Assembly (NCBI RefSeq): GCF_027594865.1
Contig: NZ_CP089391.1
Coordinates: 186,001-250,000 of the forward strand
Reading direction: 5' to 3'
Source of the DNA: Bradyrhizobium xenonodulans
GTDB lineage: Bacteria; Pseudomonadota; Alphaproteobacteria; Rhizobiales; Xanthobacteraceae
DNA: 64,000 nucleotides
Shown here: positions 10,002 through 20,130 of the stretch, piece by piece
Numbering within the stretch: the stretch's first letter is position 1
Layout of the letters: the number at the start of each line of letters is the position of its first letter
The notes under the pieces: generated by a model
What the model was told of the DNA's origin: nothing
The model's input: only the letters and a program-made list of their open reading frames with translations
Database searches by the model: none
Position numbers and translations under genes: made by a program

Positions 10002-10615
10002 CGCTGGCGAGCACACACGAGAGCAGGGTCGCAGTCCCGCCGCTCGCCTGGGCCGGCATCGCGCTGCTGCTATTGGCGCTGCAGGCCTCGATCCTGCTTG
10101 CGATGGGACGGGTGCCGATCTGCACCTGCGGTTATGTCAAGCTGTGGCACGGCGTGGTGAACAGCTCGGAGAACTCGCAGCACATCGCCGACTGGTACAC
10201 CTTCTCGCACATCCTGCACGGCTTCCTGTTCTACGGACTGACCTGGCTGCTGTTCGCGCGGCTGCCGTTGCTGCGACTGTCCTGGCCGGCACGGCTGATC
10301 ATCGCCATGCTGATCGAAGGCGCCTGGGAAATCGTCGAGAACTCGCCCTTCATCATCGAGCGCTACCGCGCCGGCACGATCTCGCTGGACTATTTCGGCG
10401 ACAGCATCGTCAACTCGGTCTCCGACAATCTGGCCATGATGCTGGGTTTCCTCGCCGCACGCGTGCTGCCGGTATCGGCGACGGTCCTGCTCGGACTCGC
10501 CTTCGAAATCATGCTGGCGCTCCACATTCGCGACAATCTGACGCTCAACATATTGATGCTGATCCATCCGATCGATGCCGTAAAACAATGGCAATTGGGG
10601 CCGCCCATCATCTGA
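9998..10615 (+). CDS. DUF2585 family membrane protein
   Basis: 205 residues from a GTG that overlaps the previous stop (GTGA at 9998-10001), indicating translational coupling. At least four hydrophobic helices are visible (near residues 14-36, 70-90, 95-110 and 145-175). Between them are conserved polar stretches: [48 protein letters not shown] and [14 protein letters not shown]. These acidic and histidine-rich motifs at the membrane face suggest metal or lipid headgroup chemistry, but the family function is unknown. Its place between hslV and hslU suggests a shared stress regulon. Confidence 0.85.
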   Translation: MTLASTHESRVAVPPLAWAGIALLLLALQASILLAMGRVPICTCGYVKLWHGVVNSSENSQHIADWYTFSHILHGFLFYGLTWLLFARLPLLRLSWPARLIIAMLIEGAWEIVENSPFIIERYRAGTISLDYFGDSIVNSVSDNLAMMLGFLAARVLPVSATVLLGLAFEIMLALHIRDNLTLNILMLIHPIDAVKQWQLGPPII

Positions 10616-10664
10616 CCTAAAATGCAGCTTGTCCTTGCCCGCCTCCCGCCCTAGCTAAACAGAC

Positions 10665-11969
<1,305 letters not shown>

Positions 11970-11997
11970 TTTTGGGCGGTCGCGCTATGGATGCGGC

Positions 11998-13122
11998 GTG
12001 ACCGCACGTATCCTGCAAAATCCCTGGCGACTGCTGCTCGCGATCAACGCGGCGGTCATTGTCGGCGTGTTCGTCCACAAGATCCAGTTGCCGCCTTACG
12101 TCCCCTACATCCACCTTCTCGTCGACTACCATTTCGGCTTCATCAAGCGCGCGCTGATCGGGGCGATCGTCGCGCTGTTCATAGACAAGGTGCCGGTCTG
12201 GCTGGTGTTCGCGCTCGGCGGCGTGACCTGGCTGGTGACGCTTGGCCTCTATGCAAGACTATTCCAGAAGACGTTCGGCTTCACCGCGAAGACATTGCCG
12301 CTGTTCGTCTTCATCGGGGGCTCGCCGTTCTTCCTGAAGAATTTCATGCACACGCTCGGCCATTTCGACATCTATGGCTGCGCGCTGGCACTCATCCTGC
12401 TGCTGATGCCGGCGGGCTCATTGCTGTTCGTCGCTTTGGCCGCGCTGTTCTCGATCATCCTCGTGCTGATCCATCACATCCATCTCCTGATGTATGTGCC
12501 GACGATCATCACCATCGTCGTGATGAGGCACTACCTCGCTTACGGCTGCAATCGCAGCAACATGGCCTTCGGTGTCGCCGCCCTCACGGTCGTCTCCGCA
12601 CTGTTCTTCGCGGCGCAGTTCCTGGGAACGATGCCGATCCCGCAAGCTGATTTCGTCGCCCATCTGAAGACCCGGATGGCCGATCCGTCCCGCACCGATC
12701 TGCTGCAGTTCGCCTACATCTGGTATCAGCCGCTGGCGAAGGAAATTTCCGACACCTGGGGCCGCCTGCCGCACAACATCCTCGGCGTGCCCGTGTTCGC
12801 GCTGCTGATCTGGCTGCACACGCCGCTCTGGCGCGTCTTCGCGAACCTTGTCGGCGCGCTCGCAAGCGATCTGCACCGCCGCCTCGTCGTCGCGGCACTG
12901 ATCGGCATCAGCCTCGCCTATCTCGTGATGTTCGCGATGGTGTTCGACTATTCGCGCTGGATCTCGAACTGGGCGGTCTGCATGTTCCTGATCCTGCATG
13001 CGGTGAAGATGCTGCCTGCCGCGCGCGAGACGACGCTAATTCCGGAGGAGGATCGGAAGACCAACATCTTCGGCCTGATCATCACATTGATCCCTCGCGT
13101 CGGAATCGTCCGGCCGTTCTAA
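11998..13122 (+). CDS. Polytopic membrane protein of unknown function
   Basis: 374 residues beginning with GTG at 11998 (MTARILQNPWRLLLAINAAVIVG). Eight to ten hydrophobic segments run the length of the protein, with a short charged C-terminal tail (ARETTLIPEEDRK). A loop near residues 35-55 (PPYVPYIHLLVDYHFGFIKRALIGA) is aromatic and basic. I cannot assign a transporter or enzyme family. It starts 28 bp after hslU and may be read from the same transcript. It converges with the Smr gene, overlapping by four bases. Confidence 0.75.
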   Translation: MTARILQNPWRLLLAINAAVIVGVFVHKIQLPPYVPYIHLLVDYHFGFIKRALIGAIVALFIDKVPVWLVFALGGVTWLVTLGLYARLFQKTFGFTAKTLPLFVFIGGSPFFLKNFMHTLGHFDIYGCALALILLLMPAGSLLFVALAALFSIILVLIHHIHLLMYVPTIITIVVMRHYLAYGCNRSNMAFGVAALTVVSALFFAAQFLGTMPIPQADFVAHLKTRMADPSRTDLLQFAYIWYQPLAKEISDTWGRLPHNILGVPVFALLIWLHTPLWRVFANLVGALASDLHRRLVVAALIGISLAYLVMFAMVFDYSRWISNWAVCMFLILHAVKMLPAARETTLIPEEDRKTNIFGLIITLIPRVGIVRPF

Positions 13123-13709
13123 GATCTCGCGCGGCGGATCCGCACATAAAGCGCGCCCTCGCCGCCATGTCCGATACCAGCCTCCTCAAATCCAACCACC
13201 AAGGCGCGGAATTCCGGCAGGCTCAGCCATTCAGGCACCTGACGGCGCAGCACGCCGCTCTCGCCGCCGCTGCGCCCCTTGCCGGTGATGACGAGCACGA
13301 AGGTCAGGCCGTCATGATGAGCGCGGTGCAGGAAGCCGGACAGGGCCCGATGGGCGCGCATCTGGGTCATGCCGTGCAGATCGAGCCGCGCCTCGATCTC
13401 GCTGCGGCCGCGTGACAGCTTTGTGCGCTCGCGCTTGCCGAGCGGCGCCAGCGGCGGGATGGCCGGTTTTGCCGCGCGCGGCGCCGGCGCAGCAGGGATC
13501 GGACGCGGCGATGGCGCGGTCCGCGGGACCGGCGCTGCGGGTGAAGGCTCCGTGCGCGGCGCGGCTTGCGCCTTCGCCACGCGATGCTTCCGCAGCGGCT
13601 TCACCTGTCTTGCGACCGTATCCCACAGCTCGCGCTCCTCTTCGCTCAGCGCGCGGCGGCGCGGCGAGGGGCGAGGCTCCAGCACGGGCGGACGGGACGA
13701 TCGCTTCAT
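13119..13709 (-). CDS. Smr/MutS2-type domain protein
   Basis: 196 residues. The first half is a low-complexity Pro/Ala/Arg linker (residues 45-95). The C-terminal half is an Smr domain with the hallmark LDLHGMTQMRAH (near 108-119) and the glycine-rich VITGKGRSGGESGVLR. Smr domains are nucleases or RNA-binding modules; stand-alone versions in proteobacteria are linked to ribosome rescue or nucleic-acid cleavage. Its ATG overlaps the mltA stop by four bases (13706-13709), so Smr is translated with MltA. This neighbourhood with mltA and the Tim44-like gene is common near alphaproteobacterial origins. Confidence 0.9.
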   Translation of the reverse strand: MKRSSRPPVLEPRPSPRRRALSEEERELWDTVARQVKPLRKHRVAKAQAAPRTEPSPAAPVPRTAPSPRPIPAAPAPRAAKPAIPPLAPLGKRERTKLSRGRSEIEARLDLHGMTQMRAHRALSGFLHRAHHDGLTFVLVITGKGRSGGESGVLRRQVPEWLSLPEFRALVVGFEEAGIGHGGEGALYVRIRRARS

Positions 13710-15295
13710 TGCTGGTCGGAACGACGATTCACGCGCTTGCGCTGTTCGCGGTCGGGCTTGATGTTGGGACGCGGCTCCGGCAGCGGCACCGGGCTCGCCA
13801 CCGAAACGGCGGCATCTTTGGCTTGTGGCACGGCCGACGAAGCCACGCCAGCCTTCACCGGTTCAGCCTTGCTGGGCTCGGCGGGCTTCGCCGCAGCCGC
13901 CGTGTTCTTTGGATCCTTCGCGGGATCGGTCTGCGGAGACAGCTTTGCGATCTTCTCGGACGGTCGCGGGTCCGGCACCGGCAGCCGCGCACCGCGCACG
14001 GAGGGGTCGAGGCCCTTCGGCACCAACATGACGAAGTGCATGGGGTGGCGCAGCCGTCCCGAGACCCGGCCGGCTTCCTGACCGGCGCCGAAATAGAGAT
14101 CGGCGCGCGCAGGACCGATGATGGCCGAGCCGGTATCCTGCGCGATCATCAGCCGATGGAATGGCGTCTTGGCGCGTTCGGAATCGATCGGCAGCTCGCC
14201 CTCGATGAAGAACGGGGTGCCGTAGACATGCAGCGCCTTGTCGACCGCGATCGAGCGGCCGGCGGTCAGCGGAATGCCTTGCGCGCCCACCGCCTCCTCC
14301 TTGTCGGAGAGATTGACCTCGCGGAAGAAGATATAGGAGCGGTTCTGGCGCCGCAGATCCTTGGCACCGTCAGGATTCTGCGCCATCCACTCCCTGATCT
14401 TCTGCATCGACATCTCTTCCTTCGGAATGATGCCGCGCTCGATCAAAACGCGCCCGACGGCGGTGTAGGGATAGCCGTTATAGGCGTCATAATTGAGCCG
14501 GACCGTGCCGCCGTCATCGAATTTGATCCGCGCCGAGCCCTGGATCTGGGCGAACAGCAGATCGGTCGGGTCCTTCAGCCAGGCGATCTCCAGTCCGCGG
14601 CCGGCGATCTTGCCGTCCTCGATCTCGCCGCGATCGTAATAGGGCACGAGCTTGCGGCGGCCGATCTTGCGATAGACCGGCCCCTTGTTGGGCAGGCTGA
14701 CCGAATCCTGCTTGTAGCCGCGCACGAACAGGTTCGAGGGCCGGCGATAGACCGGCACGTTGAAGATATCGGTCTGCGTGCGCGATCCCTCGAGCACCGG
14801 CTCATAATAGCCGGTGACGAAACCATCGGGCTCGCCGAGCCGCGATATCCGCAGCGGCGCAAAATTCTCCTCGAAGAAGCTCTTTGCTTTGGCGTCGTCG
14901 GTGAGCTCGAGCGATTTGGCGGCCCGGCAGGGCTCGCTCAAGGAGCCAGCCAGCGCCTTCGGTTCAGCCGCGACGGTCTGCGCGTTGATCGTCCGGCAGC
15001 TCGCACGGAACGTCTTGTAGGCGGCGAGATGATTGTCGTCGCTCCAGCCCTTCACATCCGCCCAGGCCAGCGGCAGATATTGCGCGCCGGGGATCTCGAA
15101 CGGCAGGGGAAGCTGCGGATAGGGCAACGCCCGCGGCGGGGCCGCAGGCAGTTCCGGACGATGATGATGATGGCTGCGATAGTGGCGCCGCGCCGCCTCG
15201 GCGCCGAGCGAAAACGACGACAGCGCGACGGCACCTGCGCAAAGCGCCGTCGCGCTGGTCTTCAGAAAATTCTTAATTCGCGCTTCCGGTGCCAA
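13706..15295 (-). CDS. mltA: Membrane-bound lytic murein transglycosylase A
   Basis: 529 residues, longer than enteric MltA because of a Lys/Pro/Ala-rich C-terminal tail after residue 430. It cleaves peptidoglycan glycan strands to 1,6-anhydromuramyl ends. The N-terminus has a signal peptide (NFLKTSATALCAGAVALSS) without a clear lipobox. The MltA barrel is followed by a 3D domain with the catalytic aspartate in QDTGSAIIGPARADLYFG. The start is a TTG at 15295, inside the end of the Tim44-like gene (23-bp overlap); no ATG is available before the signal peptide. Translational coupling is likely. Confidence 0.92.
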   Translation of the reverse strand: MAPEARIKNFLKTSATALCAGAVALSSFSLGAEAARRHYRSHHHHRPELPAAPPRALPYPQLPLPFEIPGAQYLPLAWADVKGWSDDNHLAAYKTFRASCRTINAQTVAAEPKALAGSLSEPCRAAKSLELTDDAKAKSFFEENFAPLRISRLGEPDGFVTGYYEPVLEGSRTQTDIFNVPVYRRPSNLFVRGYKQDSVSLPNKGPVYRKIGRRKLVPYYDRGEIEDGKIAGRGLEIAWLKDPTDLLFAQIQGSARIKFDDGGTVRLNYDAYNGYPYTAVGRVLIERGIIPKEEMSMQKIREWMAQNPDGAKDLRRQNRSYIFFREVNLSDKEEAVGAQGIPLTAGRSIAVDKALHVYGTPFFIEGELPIDSERAKTPFHRLMIAQDTGSAIIGPARADLYFGAGQEAGRVSGRLRHPMHFVMLVPKGLDPSVRGARLPVPDPRPSEKIAKLSPQTDPAKDPKNTAAAAKPAEPSKAEPVKAGVASSAVPQAKDAAVSVASPVPLPEPRPNIKPDREQRKRVNRRSDQQ

Positions 15296-15980
15296 CCAGC
15301 TTCCAGTTTGGATCGCGAGAGGTGATGTCGCGGGCGAAAGTCCAGATGTCGGTGATGTCGGCCACCGTATCGGCGCTGCCGTCGACGATGTTGCCGGTCT
15401 TGTCTCGGGTGGCCGAGATCATCTGCGAGACGAAGCGAATGGTGAGCTGGGCGGTGCGATCGCGCAACTCGGCACCGACGAGCTCGGCCTTGTCGATCGA
15501 GACGAAGCGCGTTTCGGTCTTCTGCTCGTTCTTCTCGCGCTCCTTGATGGCGGCGTCGAAGCTGTCATAGACGTCCGACGACAACAGGTCGCGCAGCGCG
15601 CGGCGGTCGCCATTGGCGAAGGCCAGCACGATCATCTCATAGGCGCCGCGGGCGCCCGAGATGAAATGGCGCGGATCGAAGGTGGAATCCTTGTCCACGA
15701 TGGCATCGAGACCCTGGGCCAGCGCCGTGCCCGGCTCGGTCAGGCCCTTCCAGCGATCGGAGGGCGGGGCCGGCTCGGCTGCCGGCGCCAGCGGGGCCTG
15801 ATCGATCACCTTGCCCGGCATGGTCACGACGTTCTTGTCCTGGGCACCCCCCAGCGCATTCCGGGCGGCGGTGCGGTCGAACGGCGGCCGTTCGTTCCCC
15901 GTCCGCTGGCCCAGCACGCTGCGCAGCCTCAGAAAGATGAAGACCGCCAGCGCCAGGAAGATGATGGTGTAGATGTCCAC
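15273..15980 (-). CDS. Tim44-like domain protein
   Basis: 235 residues from the GTG at 15980 (VDIYTIIFLALAVFIFLRLR), which gives the single N-terminal membrane helix typical of bacterial Tim44-like proteins; the frame is open further upstream but without family sequence. The Tim44/TimA domain fills residues 90-235, with GARGAYEMIVLAFANGDRRALRDLL and the C-terminal ITDIWTFARDITSRDPNWKLV. It probably sits in the inner membrane facing the cytoplasm. Function in bacteria is not settled. It leads the Tim44-mltA-Smr transcription unit and diverges from secB. Confidence 0.9.
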   Translation of the reverse strand: MDIYTIIFLALAVFIFLRLRSVLGQRTGNERPPFDRTAARNALGGAQDKNVVTMPGKVIDQAPLAPAAEPAPPSDRWKGLTEPGTALAQGLDAIVDKDSTFDPRHFISGARGAYEMIVLAFANGDRRALRDLLSSDVYDSFDAAIKEREKNEQKTETRFVSIDKAELVGAELRDRTAQLTIRFVSQMISATRDKTGNIVDGSADTVADITDIWTFARDITSRDPNWKLVGTGSAN

Positions 15981-16398
15981 GTCGTATTCGCTTTCTGGTC
16001 TTCGCGAGAAGGGGCCGTCTCGAAGGGATCGTCGCCGGGGAAAATCAATCCGGCCAGTAGACCGTTCCATACCGGAACGGCAAGTCTACATCACCATTTA
16101 AGGTCCGCGCGTCTGGTCCTCGGGATGTAGGCACGAAATCTTGCCCGGCCAATGGCGCCTTTTGGCACAGCACCGAGTGTAGCGCGTTTTATGCTTAAGG
16201 GGAAACCCGATCCTGCCCGGAAATCGCGCATCTTCAATCGTTTAAGCCGTGATTTGGTGGAATGACCGGGGTGAACGTCACAGTTGTGGCCGCGGCTTGG
16301 ATTCCCCGCCCGGGACCGTTCGTCCTTGTGGAACGAGGCGGCCCTATGTTAGCCAACCGCCGCGAAATTCAGCCCCATTCGGGTAAGGAGAGACTCTC
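15981..16398. other. Divergent intergenic region Tim44/secB
   Basis: 418 bp without a convincing gene; fxsA, often found between these genes in alphaproteobacteria, is absent. It must hold both promoters. Toward secB, CTTGTGG at 16325-16331 and CCCTATGTT at 16342-16350 loosely resemble a heat-shock promoter, with a spacer one base shorter than the usual range; this is weak. A strong Shine-Dalgarno (AAGGAGA) precedes secB. No hairpin terminator seen. Confidence 0.4.
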
Positions 16399-16884
16399 AT
16401 GACCAACGGTAACGGCACCCCTCCCGAGGCGGCCCAGGCTCCCCAGCTCAACGTGCTGGCGCAGTACACCAAGGACCTTTCGTTCGAAAACCCGAACGCG
16501 CCGACCTCGCTCCAGCAGCAGGGCCAGCCGCCCCAGATCAACATCCAGATTAATGTCAGCGCCAACAACCTCAGCGATACCGAGTTCGAGGTGACGCTGT
16601 CGGTCGAGGGCAAGGCCGAAACCGCCGGCAAGATCATGTTCTCGTTCGAGCTCGCCTACGCCGGCGTGTTCCGCATCGCCAATGTGCCGAAGGAGAACCT
16701 GCATCCGCTGGTCATGATCGAGTGCCCGCGCCTGCTGTTCCCGTTCGCCCGCGAGATCATCGCGACCGCGGTGCGCGACGGCGGGTTCCCGCCCCTGATG
16801 CTGGATCCAGTCGACTTCGTCGGTCTCTACCGTCAGAACATGGAGCGGCAAATGGCCGCCGGTGGCCAGGCAGGCCAAGCCTGA
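16399..16884 (+). CDS. secB: Protein-export chaperone SecB
   Basis: 161 residues. SecB is a homotetrameric cytoplasmic chaperone that holds preproteins unfolded and hands them to Sec[19 protein letters not shown] near residues 19-36 is the family entry motif. The antiparallel strands [12 protein letters not shown] and FEVTLSVEG follow, and [32 protein letters not shown] is the C-terminal signature region. AAGGAGA is well spaced to the ATG. It converges with dnaQ, with only 6 bp between the stops. Confidence 0.97.
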   Translation: MTNGNGTPPEAAQAPQLNVLAQYTKDLSFENPNAPTSLQQQGQPPQINIQINVSANNLSDTEFEVTLSVEGKAETAGKIMFSFELAYAGVFRIANVPKENLHPLVMIECPRLLFPFAREIIATAVRDGGFPPLMLDPVDFVGLYRQNMERQMAAGGQAGQA

Positions 16885-16890
16885 TCAGGT

Positions 16891-17607
16891 TTAACCAGCC
16901 GGAGGCGCGGCTGGAGCGGGCAGGAACTCGTTCCAGATCGCCTTGTCGCCGAGCGTTGCGATGAAGGCCCGATGGGCGTCGCGCTCGGCATCGGAAATCC
17001 GCGGCGCAAGCGGCACCAGCCGCTGCCGCCGCGGCGCATCCCCAATCGCATTGACGCGAATCTCTTCGCTCTCCGAAGCCAGAAGCAGCTGCGACTGCCG
17101 CGCCCCGACCAGGTCGACATAGACTTCAGCGAGCAACTCGGCGTCGAGCAGCGCGCCGTGCTTGGTGCGGCGTGAATTGTCGATCGAATAGCGCGAGCAG
17201 AGATCGTCGAGCCGGTTCGACACGCCGGGATGCTTGCGCCGCGCCAGCAGCAACGTATCGACCAGCCGGTCGCGCGGAATCGCCGCGCGCTTGATGCGGT
17301 CCAACTCGGCATTGATGAAGCTAATGTCGAACGAAGCGTTGTGGATCACCAGCGGCGCATCGCCGATGAACTCCAGAAACGCGTCGACGACCTCGTGGAA
17401 CAGCGGCTTGGTCGACAGGAATTCGGCCGACAGCCCGTGCACCGCAAAGGCTTCCGCCGGCATGTCCCTCTCAGGGTTGATATAGACGTGATACGTCTGT
17501 CCCGTCGGCATGCGGTTCAGCATCTCGACGCAGCCGATTTCGACCAGCCGATCCCCGCGGAGCGGATCGAGGCCAGTGGTTTCGGTGTCGAGAACGATTT
17601 CACGCAT
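16891..17607 (-). CDS. dnaQ: DNA polymerase III epsilon subunit (proofreading exonuclease)
   Basis: 238 residues. Epsilon is the 3'-5' exonuclease of the replicase core. All DEDDh residues are visible: Asp and Glu in VLDTETTGLDP (residues 5-11), Asp in IHNASFDISF (near 94), and the HxxxxD pair in KHGALLDAELLAEVY (near 148). A C-terminal tail after residue 180 would carry the polymerase-alpha clamp-binding segment. It is last in a minus-strand unit PPSR-maf-coaE-dnaQ with gaps of 8, 23 and 29 bp, the standard order beside the alphaproteobacterial origin. Confidence 0.96.
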   Translation of the reverse strand: MREIVLDTETTGLDPLRGDRLVEIGCVEMLNRMPTGQTYHVYINPERDMPAEAFAVHGLSAEFLSTKPLFHEVVDAFLEFIGDAPLVIHNASFDISFINAELDRIKRAAIPRDRLVDTLLLARRKHPGVSNRLDDLCSRYSIDNSRRTKHGALLDAELLAEVYVDLVGARQSQLLLASESEEIRVNAIGDAPRRQRLVPLAPRISDAERDAHRAFIATLGDKAIWNEFLPAPAAPPAG

Positions 17608-17636
17608 GATTTGAAACGCCGTGTGAGGGCGGCGAA

Positions 17637-18236
17637 TCAGGCGCGCCGCTGCGGCATCTTAACGACCTCAGCCAGGATGTGCGTGATTTGGGCGCGCACC
17701 GGTTCAAGTCCGTGTGACGTATCCACTACGAAATCGGCCCGCTTGCGCTTCTCGGCATCCGGCGTCTGCTTGGCAATGATGGCATCGAGCTTGGCTTCGT
17801 CCATCGTGCCCCGCGCCAGAACCCGCTCGCGCTGGAGTTCCGGTGAGGTCGAGACCACGACCACGGCGTCAACCCGCTTCTCGCCGCCGGTTTCGAACAG
17901 CAGCGGGATGTCGAGCACCACGACCGGCGCCTTGGCCGCTTCCGCATCGGCGAAGAATTTTTGCCGGGAGGCGCCGAGCATGGGGTGAACGATCAGCTCG
18001 AGCTGCTTGATCGCGGCGGGATCGTGCACGACGCGGGCCGACAATTTGGAACGATCGACCTTGCCGTTTACGGTGGTGCCGGGGAAGGCGGCTTCGATCG
18101 CCGGCGCGGCTTCACCCTCATAGAGCTGATGCACGGCGGCATCAGCGTCGTAGACGGGCACGCCGGCCTCCGCGAACAGTTTTGCGGTGGTGGATTTGCC
18201 CATCCCGATCGAGCCGGTCAGTCCCACGATCCGCAT
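17637..18236 (-). CDS. coaE: Dephospho-CoA kinase
   Basis: 199 residues. CoaE phosphorylates the 3'-hydroxyl of dephospho-CoA, the last step of CoA synthesis. The P-loop [15 protein letters not shown] is at the N-terminus, AVHQLYEG is the lid entry, and LIVHPMLG and [11 protein letters not shown] are family blocks. It lies 29 bp upstream of dnaQ and 23 bp after maf. aroE, which separates maf and coaE in Caulobacter and Sinorhizobium, is not here. Confidence 0.96.
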   Translation of the reverse strand: MRIVGLTGSIGMGKSTTAKLFAEAGVPVYDADAAVHQLYEGEAAPAIEAAFPGTTVNGKVDRSKLSARVVHDPAAIKQLELIVHPMLGASRQKFFADAEAAKAPVVVLDIPLLFETGGEKRVDAVVVVSTSPELQRERVLARGTMDEAKLDAIIAKQTPDAEKRKRADFVVDTSHGLEPVRAQITHILAEVVKMPQRRA

Positions 18237-18259
18237 CAGTGCCCAGCCTCGTCTAGCAT

Positions 18260-18868
18260 CTACACCGCAACTAGCCGTTCGCGCCGCAGGAACGCAAGCA
18301 ACGGCAGCAGCGGCAGGCCGAGAATGGTGAAATGGTCGCCCTCGATACGCTCGAATAAATGGATGCCGAGACCTTCGAGCTGATAGGCGCCGACACTTGT
18401 GGTCACGGCATCGCCGGCGGCATCGAGATAGGCCGAAAGCTCGGCGTCGGTCATAGCTCGCATGGTCATACGGGCGACCGAGACGTCCTCGAAAGCAATT
18501 TTGCCATCTCGCGCCACGGCCACGGCGGAATTCAGCTCGTGGCAGTTGCCGGCGAGATCACGCAATTGCGCCAACGCCTGTGCGCGGCCGGCGGGCTTGT
18601 TGAAAAGACGATCGCCGAGAGCCAGCGTCTGGTCGGCGCCAATCACGTAGCTTCCCGGACGATGGACCGATACCGCCTTCGCCTTCTCGCGCGCCAGCAG
18701 CAGGCCGATCTCGCGTGGGTTCGAGAGTCTGGAGGCAGTCTGAATGGCGCGCTCGTCGATGTCAGCGGTAATCGCCTCGAATTCGAGCCCGGCATTGGCG
18801 AGCAGCGTTTTGCGCGCGCTGCTTTGGGAAGCCAGAATCAACGGAGACCTGCCGAGCCACAGACTCAT
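18260..18868 (-). CDS. maf: Maf family nucleotide pyrophosphatase
   Basis: 202 residues. Maf proteins hydrolyse nucleoside triphosphates, including modified or non-canonical nucleotides, to monophosphates. [14 protein letters not shown] is the N-terminal signature, ADIDERA the substrate loop, [12 protein letters not shown] the catalytic segment with the aspartate, and [18 protein letters not shown] the C-terminal motif. This divergent Maf subgroup is typical of rhizobia beside the origin. It lies between PPSR (8 bp) and coaE (23 bp). The exact nucleotide preferred is not deducible. Confidence 0.92.
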   Translation of the reverse strand: MSLWLGRSPLILASQSSARKTLLANAGLEFEAITADIDERAIQTASRLSNPREIGLLLAREKAKAVSVHRPGSYVIGADQTLALGDRLFNKPAGRAQALAQLRDLAGNCHELNSAVAVARDGKIAFEDVSVARMTMRAMTDAELSAYLDAAGDAVTTSVGAYQLEGLGIHLFERIEGDHFTILGLPLLPLLAFLRRERLVAV

Positions 18869-18876
18869 CGCCGAAA

Positions 18877-19716
18877 CTATTCCGTTGGCCGATGACGCTG
18901 GCGGTCACTGTAGAGCTTCATGATCGCCGCCGCGGTTTCCTCGATCGAGCGCCGCGTGACGTCGAGCAGCGGCCAATCGTGCTTGGCGCTCAGCTTGCGG
19001 GCGAACGCGACCTCCTCAGTGACCGACTGTTTGTCGGTGTAGGTGTCGCTGCCGGAATCGGCCCCCATCGAGAGCAGGCGATTCTGACGGATCTGGATCA
19101 GGCGTTCCGGCGTCGCGTGCAGGCTCACCACCAACGGCCGTGTCAGCTTCTCCAATTGCTCGGGCACCGGGATGCCCGGCACCAGCGGCACGTTGGCGGT
19201 GCGGATGCCGCGATTGGCCAGATAAATCGACGTCGGCGTCTTCGAGGTACGGGACACGCCGACCAGCACCACGTCAGCATCGTCGAGGCCTTCGACATGC
19301 TGACCATCGTCATGGATCATCGTGTAGTTCAGCGCATCGATGCGCTTGAAATATTCGGCATTGAGGACGTGCTGGGCACCGACGCGGCCCGTGGTCGCTG
19401 CTCCAAGATAGGCTTCGAACAATTGCATCACCGGCCCGATGATCGAGAGGCTCGGAACGTTGATCCCCTTGCACTTGTCCTCGAGCCTGGAGACCAGATC
19501 TTTTTCCAGCAGCGTGAACAGCACGATGCCCGGCGCCTCCTCAATCTCATCGAGCACACGATCGAGCTGCTTCTGGCTGCGCACCAGCGGATAGACATGC
19601 TCGACCGGGGTCACGTTGGCGTACTGCGCGGCAACGGCGCGCGCGACCGTGATCAGCGTCTCACCGGTGGAGTCGGAGACGAGGTGCAGATGGAAATAAT
19701 TGTTCGAGGTCGGCAC
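18877..19716 (-). CDS. ppsR: Pyruvate,phosphate dikinase/PEP synthase regulatory protein
   Basis: 279 residues from a GTG at 19716. This DUF299 bifunctional serine/threonine kinase and Pi-dependent pyrophosphorylase switches PPDK or PEP synthase off and on, using ADP as phosphate donor. [11 protein letters not shown] is the N-terminal signature and [21 protein letters not shown] carries the P-loop. [14 protein letters not shown] is a further family block. Its homologue is the gene next to the replication origin in Caulobacter and Rickettsia (RP001), so it marks the left edge of the candidate origin here. First gene of its transcription unit. Confidence 0.95.
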   Translation of the reverse strand: MPTSNNYFHLHLVSDSTGETLITVARAVAAQYANVTPVEHVYPLVRSQKQLDRVLDEIEEAPGIVLFTLLEKDLVSRLEDKCKGINVPSLSIIGPVMQLFEAYLGAATTGRVGAQHVLNAEYFKRIDALNYTMIHDDGQHVEGLDDADVVLVGVSRTSKTPTSIYLANRGIRTANVPLVPGIPVPEQLEKLTRPLVVSLHATPERLIQIRQNRLLSMGADSGSDTYTDKQSVTEEVAFARKLSAKHDWPLLDVTRRSIEETAAAIMKLYSDRQRHRPTE

Positions 19717-20018
19717 AAAATCCCTTTGTATGGAGTCGGTGTGGTTTGTGGATTTCTGTGGACCTTAACCTCTCGGAAAGGGTTGTGCGACACCAGGGGC
19801 GGGACAAGTGCCAATTTTCTTCACACCACTGCCCGTCTGAACAAGTCCGGCTGCCTCCTGAGAGGGAAACGGGATTGCGCGGACAACCCCCTTGATAAGC
19901 TGCCGACAGAAACGCGCAAGCCCTTGAAGCTGGCTGACTTATGGGAAGCGGGGCAGAGCTGTCGGGATATGTTGATGGATGTGAACAAGCGCGCGTGAAC
20001 GTGCGGACGGAATTGTGT

Positions 20019-20068
20019 GAGTCCAATCCACGGTCACATAGACTCAAACCTTAAGAATCTAAGATTCT
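20019..20068. promoter_or_regulatory. Cluster of four GANTC sites with perfect inverted repeat
   Basis: GAGTC at 20019, GACTC at 20041, GAATC at 20055 and GATTC at 20063 fall within 49 bp. The last two lie in the two arms of a perfect inverted repeat, AGAATCT, A, AGATTCT (20054-20068). GANTC is the target of the cell-cycle methylase CcrM in alphaproteobacteria. A random sequence would have about one per 256 bp. A fifth site is at 19733. The cluster sits in the candidate oriC. Confidence 0.6.
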
Positions 20069-20115
20069 AGATTTGAGGAAGGCGCTACGGACGGATATGT
20101 GTGCAGGGTAAGACC

Positions 20116-20130
20116 TTAACGAGTTCTTAC
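20116..20130 (+). promoter_or_regulatory. CtrA-like binding motif in candidate oriC
   Basis: TTAA, seven bases, TTAC matches the CtrA consensus TTAA-N7-TTAA at seven of eight positions. It is 46 bp upstream of the hemJ ATG and inside the candidate origin, where CtrA sites repress replication in Caulobacter. GTAAGA and TCTTAC also form an inverted repeat at 20108-20130. A single site is suggestive only. Confidence 0.35.

Noticed and set aside
13412..15325. 637-codon plus-strand frame opposite mltA
   Set aside because: Low-complexity Arg/Ala/His shadow of mltA and smr; the sense genes have clear domains and coupled starts.
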